The notes beneath the pieces are model-generated. The model saw only the letters and a program-made list of their open reading frames with translations, was not told the DNA's origin and did not search any database. Positions 40,830-42,364 of a DNA stretch of 42,364 nucleotides are shown in pieces. Source of the stretch: Gammaproteobacteria bacterium (GTDB lineage: Bacteria > Pseudomonadota > Gammaproteobacteria > Enterobacterales > Alteromonadaceae); the NCBI GenBank assembly GCA_018815765.1, contig JAHIWM010000110.1, positions 1 to 42,364 of the forward strand. The letters are read 5' to 3'. Position 1 is the first letter of the stretch. Each line of letters begins with the position of its first letter. The position numbers were made by a program, and so were the translations under genes.

Positions 40830-42364
40830 TTAGTGAAATTCTCTGGAGTAAGATCTGAGTGATCCTAATAAAGGCGTCAGGTCGGTTAAACGACCGGCGA
40901 TAATATGAATCACACCGTCTTTTTTCTCCAAAATGCCGTTAACCTTCAATAGTTTAGATTTTAAATAAGCCTGACGCTGCGCCGAAGCTGTGGCCGACCA
41001 GACCACTAAATTGCTAAAACCTGTGCCATCTTCCAGTGTAATAAAAGTCACACCAGAGGCAGTGCCAGGGCTTTGTCGTGCCGTCACTAAACCTATTACA
41101 GTCACCACCGACTTATGGTTCAGTGCAGTAAGCTCTGCCGCCTGGGCAAATTTACCCAGTACTCCTTGTTGTTTTAATAACTGCACCGGATGAGTACGTA
41201 AGCTCAAGCCTGTACTTTGATAATCTTCCACCACTTCAGCCAGTTCTGAAGGCAGAGGCAACTGGTAGTGCGTCTGATAAGGTTCGGCAGCCAGTAAAGG
41301 TAATTTATGCTGTTGATCCAGCAGCTGCCAGCGGGCCTGATAGCGTTGTCCCGACAGTTGTTGCAAGGCATTAGCACTGGCAAGAGCCGTTAAATCGCCA
41401 TCACTCAGACCAGACTGTGCCACTTCAGCAAGTTGCTGATAACCGCCCTCTTGCCTGTGTTTTAACAACAGCAGAGCACCTTGCTGGCTTAAGCCTTTGA
41501 CCAGTCGCAGCCCTAAACGGATCGCAAAACCGGAATTTGCTGTGGACGCCTTAGTTGTTAAAGAGACGGGCAGCATTAAATGATCCCAATCGGATTGATT
41601 AACACACACAGGCAGCACTTCGACATCATGTTGCCTCGCATCCTGAATCAACTGACTGGGTGCATAAAACCCCATAGGCTGGCTGTTTAATAAGGCCACA
41701 TAAAAAGCCACAGGGTAATAATGTTTTAAATAGGCCGAGACATAAGCCAGCACAGCAAAACTGGCCGAATGCGATTCAGGAAAACCATATTCACCAAAAC
41801 CACAAATTTGCTGATAAATGCGTTCGGCAAATTCTTGCTGATAGCCTCTGCTTAACATGCCATCGATCAGTTTTTGTTTAAATTGGATCAGCTCGCCGGT
41901 TTTTTTCCAACTGGCCATAGCACGGCGCAGCTGATCGGCTTCACCGCCACTAAAGCCCGCTGCGACCATCGCCAGTTTAATCACCTGCTCCTGAAAAATA
42001 GGCACACCTAAAGTACGTTCCAACACTTGTTGTACTGCTGGGGAAGGGTAAGACACGGCTTCTTCGCCATGGCGACGTTTTAAATAAGGATGCACCATAT
42101 CGCCCTGAATAGGACCTGGCCGCACTATGGCTATCTGGATCACTAAGTCGTAATAGGTCTTTGGGCGAAGCCGTGGCAACATCGACATTTGGGCCCGTGA
42201 TTCAATCTGAAATAAACCTATAGTGTCGGCTTTTTGAATGGCCTCATACACCTTGGGATCGTCACCTGCTTTGGTAATGGCCGCTATGCTTAACTCTGTG
42301 TTCTGGTAACGCCTGACTAAATCAAAAGCCTTACGAATGGCGCTCAGCATGCCTAAAGCCAACA
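40830..42364 (-). CDS. dnaE2: Error-prone DNA polymerase DnaE2, C-terminal part (5' end outside window)
   Basis: About 510 residues are visible; the frame is open at the window edge, so the full protein (normally about 1,000 residues) continues beyond 42364. GLFQIESRAQMSMLPRLRP, IAIVRPGPIQGDMVHPYL, FQEQVIKLAMVAAGFSGGEA and GFGEYGFPESHSASFAVL are family C polymerase signatures of the DnaE2 type. The C-terminus carries the OB fold (VVTVIGLVTARQSPGT, then GVTFITLEDGTG). DnaE2 works with ImuA and ImuB in damage-induced mutagenesis. Those genes, if present, lie beyond the window. Confidence 0.93.
   Translation of the reverse strand, partial: LALGMLSAIRKAFDLVRRYQNTELSIAAITKAGDDPKVYEAIQKADTIGLFQIESRAQMSMLPRLRPKTYYDLVIQIAIVRPGPIQGDMVHPYLKRRHGEEAVSYPSPAVQQVLERTLGVPIFQEQVIKLAMVAAGFSGGEADQLRRAMASWKKTGELIQFKQKLIDGMLSRGYQQEFAERIYQQICGFGEYGFPESHSASFAVLAYVSAYLKHYYPVAFYVALLNSQPMGFYAPSQLIQDARQHDVEVLPVCVNQSDWDHLMLPVSLTTKASTANSGFAIRLGLRLVKGLSQQGALLLLKHRQEGGYQQLAEVAQSGLSDGDLTALASANALQQLSGQRYQARWQLLDQQHKLPLLAAEPYQTHYQLPLPSELAEVVEDYQSTGLSLRTHPVQLLKQQGVLGKFAQAAELTALNHKSVVTVIGLVTARQSPGTASGVTFITLEDGTGFSNLVVWSATASAQRQAYLKSKLLKVNGILEKKDGVIHIIAGRLTDLTPLLGSLRSYSREFH

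Overview
The window is an ordinary-looking chromosomal stretch from a gammaproteobacterium, most likely of the Alteromonadales/Rheinheimera type. This is inferred from content: close counterparts of gammaproteobacterial housekeeping genes (ygjP, yciU, rlmA, rlmJ, yfiF, rraB, yjjX, sixA, acpH, yjdF) sit beside features typical of marine and freshwater relatives (a large TonB-dependent receptor, multi-PAS and Cache signalling proteins, a LytS/LytTR pair, an ECF sigma factor). About 48 genes are called, in short operons on both strands. I saw no tRNA, rRNA, CRISPR array, transposase, integrase or prophage.

Layout. 1-1621: the end of a TonB-type protein, then an ECF sigma factor with an overlapping small membrane protein, a likely anti-sigma. 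1690-3915: a tight operon of ygjP, a gamma-glutamylcyclotransferase-like protein and a secreted serine hydrolase. 3984-5462: a degenerate HD-GYP-like protein. 5867-9156 (minus): a Cache protein without an output domain, rlmA and a VOC protein. 9309-14055: yciU, a receiver-TPR protein, an S1/P1 nuclease, rlmJ and yfiF. 14058-14404: a compound palindromic element that supplies the last codons of a superinfection-immunity-family protein. 14515-16550 (minus): small membrane protein, LytS kinase and LytTR regulator. 16745-18955: yjdF, a repeat lipoprotein and a lytic transglycosylase.

19207-21483: ahpC and ahpF, separated by a terminator-like hairpin and a structured leader. 21621-24419: a cold-shock/excalibur fusion, a membrane protein, a diguanylate cyclase and an FMN reductase. 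24958-27888: a TonB-dependent receptor behind a long AT-rich upstream region. 27961-33010: housekeeping genes, two exported proteins and an EamA exporter. 33229-34980: a soluble multi-PAS chemoreceptor with a G-quadruplex motif inside its conserved tip. 35061-37346: pirin and DoxX genes divergent from a YhaJ-like LysR regulator. 37454-42364: a sodium/solute symporter, a HAD phosphatase, a Kv-type channel, a conserved unknown and the C-terminal half of DnaE2, which runs off the end.

The most unusual features are regulatory or structural. Two identical 55-bp perfect palindromes and one related palindrome sit immediately after stop codons. A 44-residue membrane ORF leads the LytS/LytTR operon. 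The ahpF leader can form several mutually exclusive hairpins. Several genes have TTG starts with well-placed ribosome binding sites, so default start calls would be wrong. I found no complete, clearly novel multi-gene system; the small-ORF/LytS/LytTR locus and the palindrome family are the best leads.
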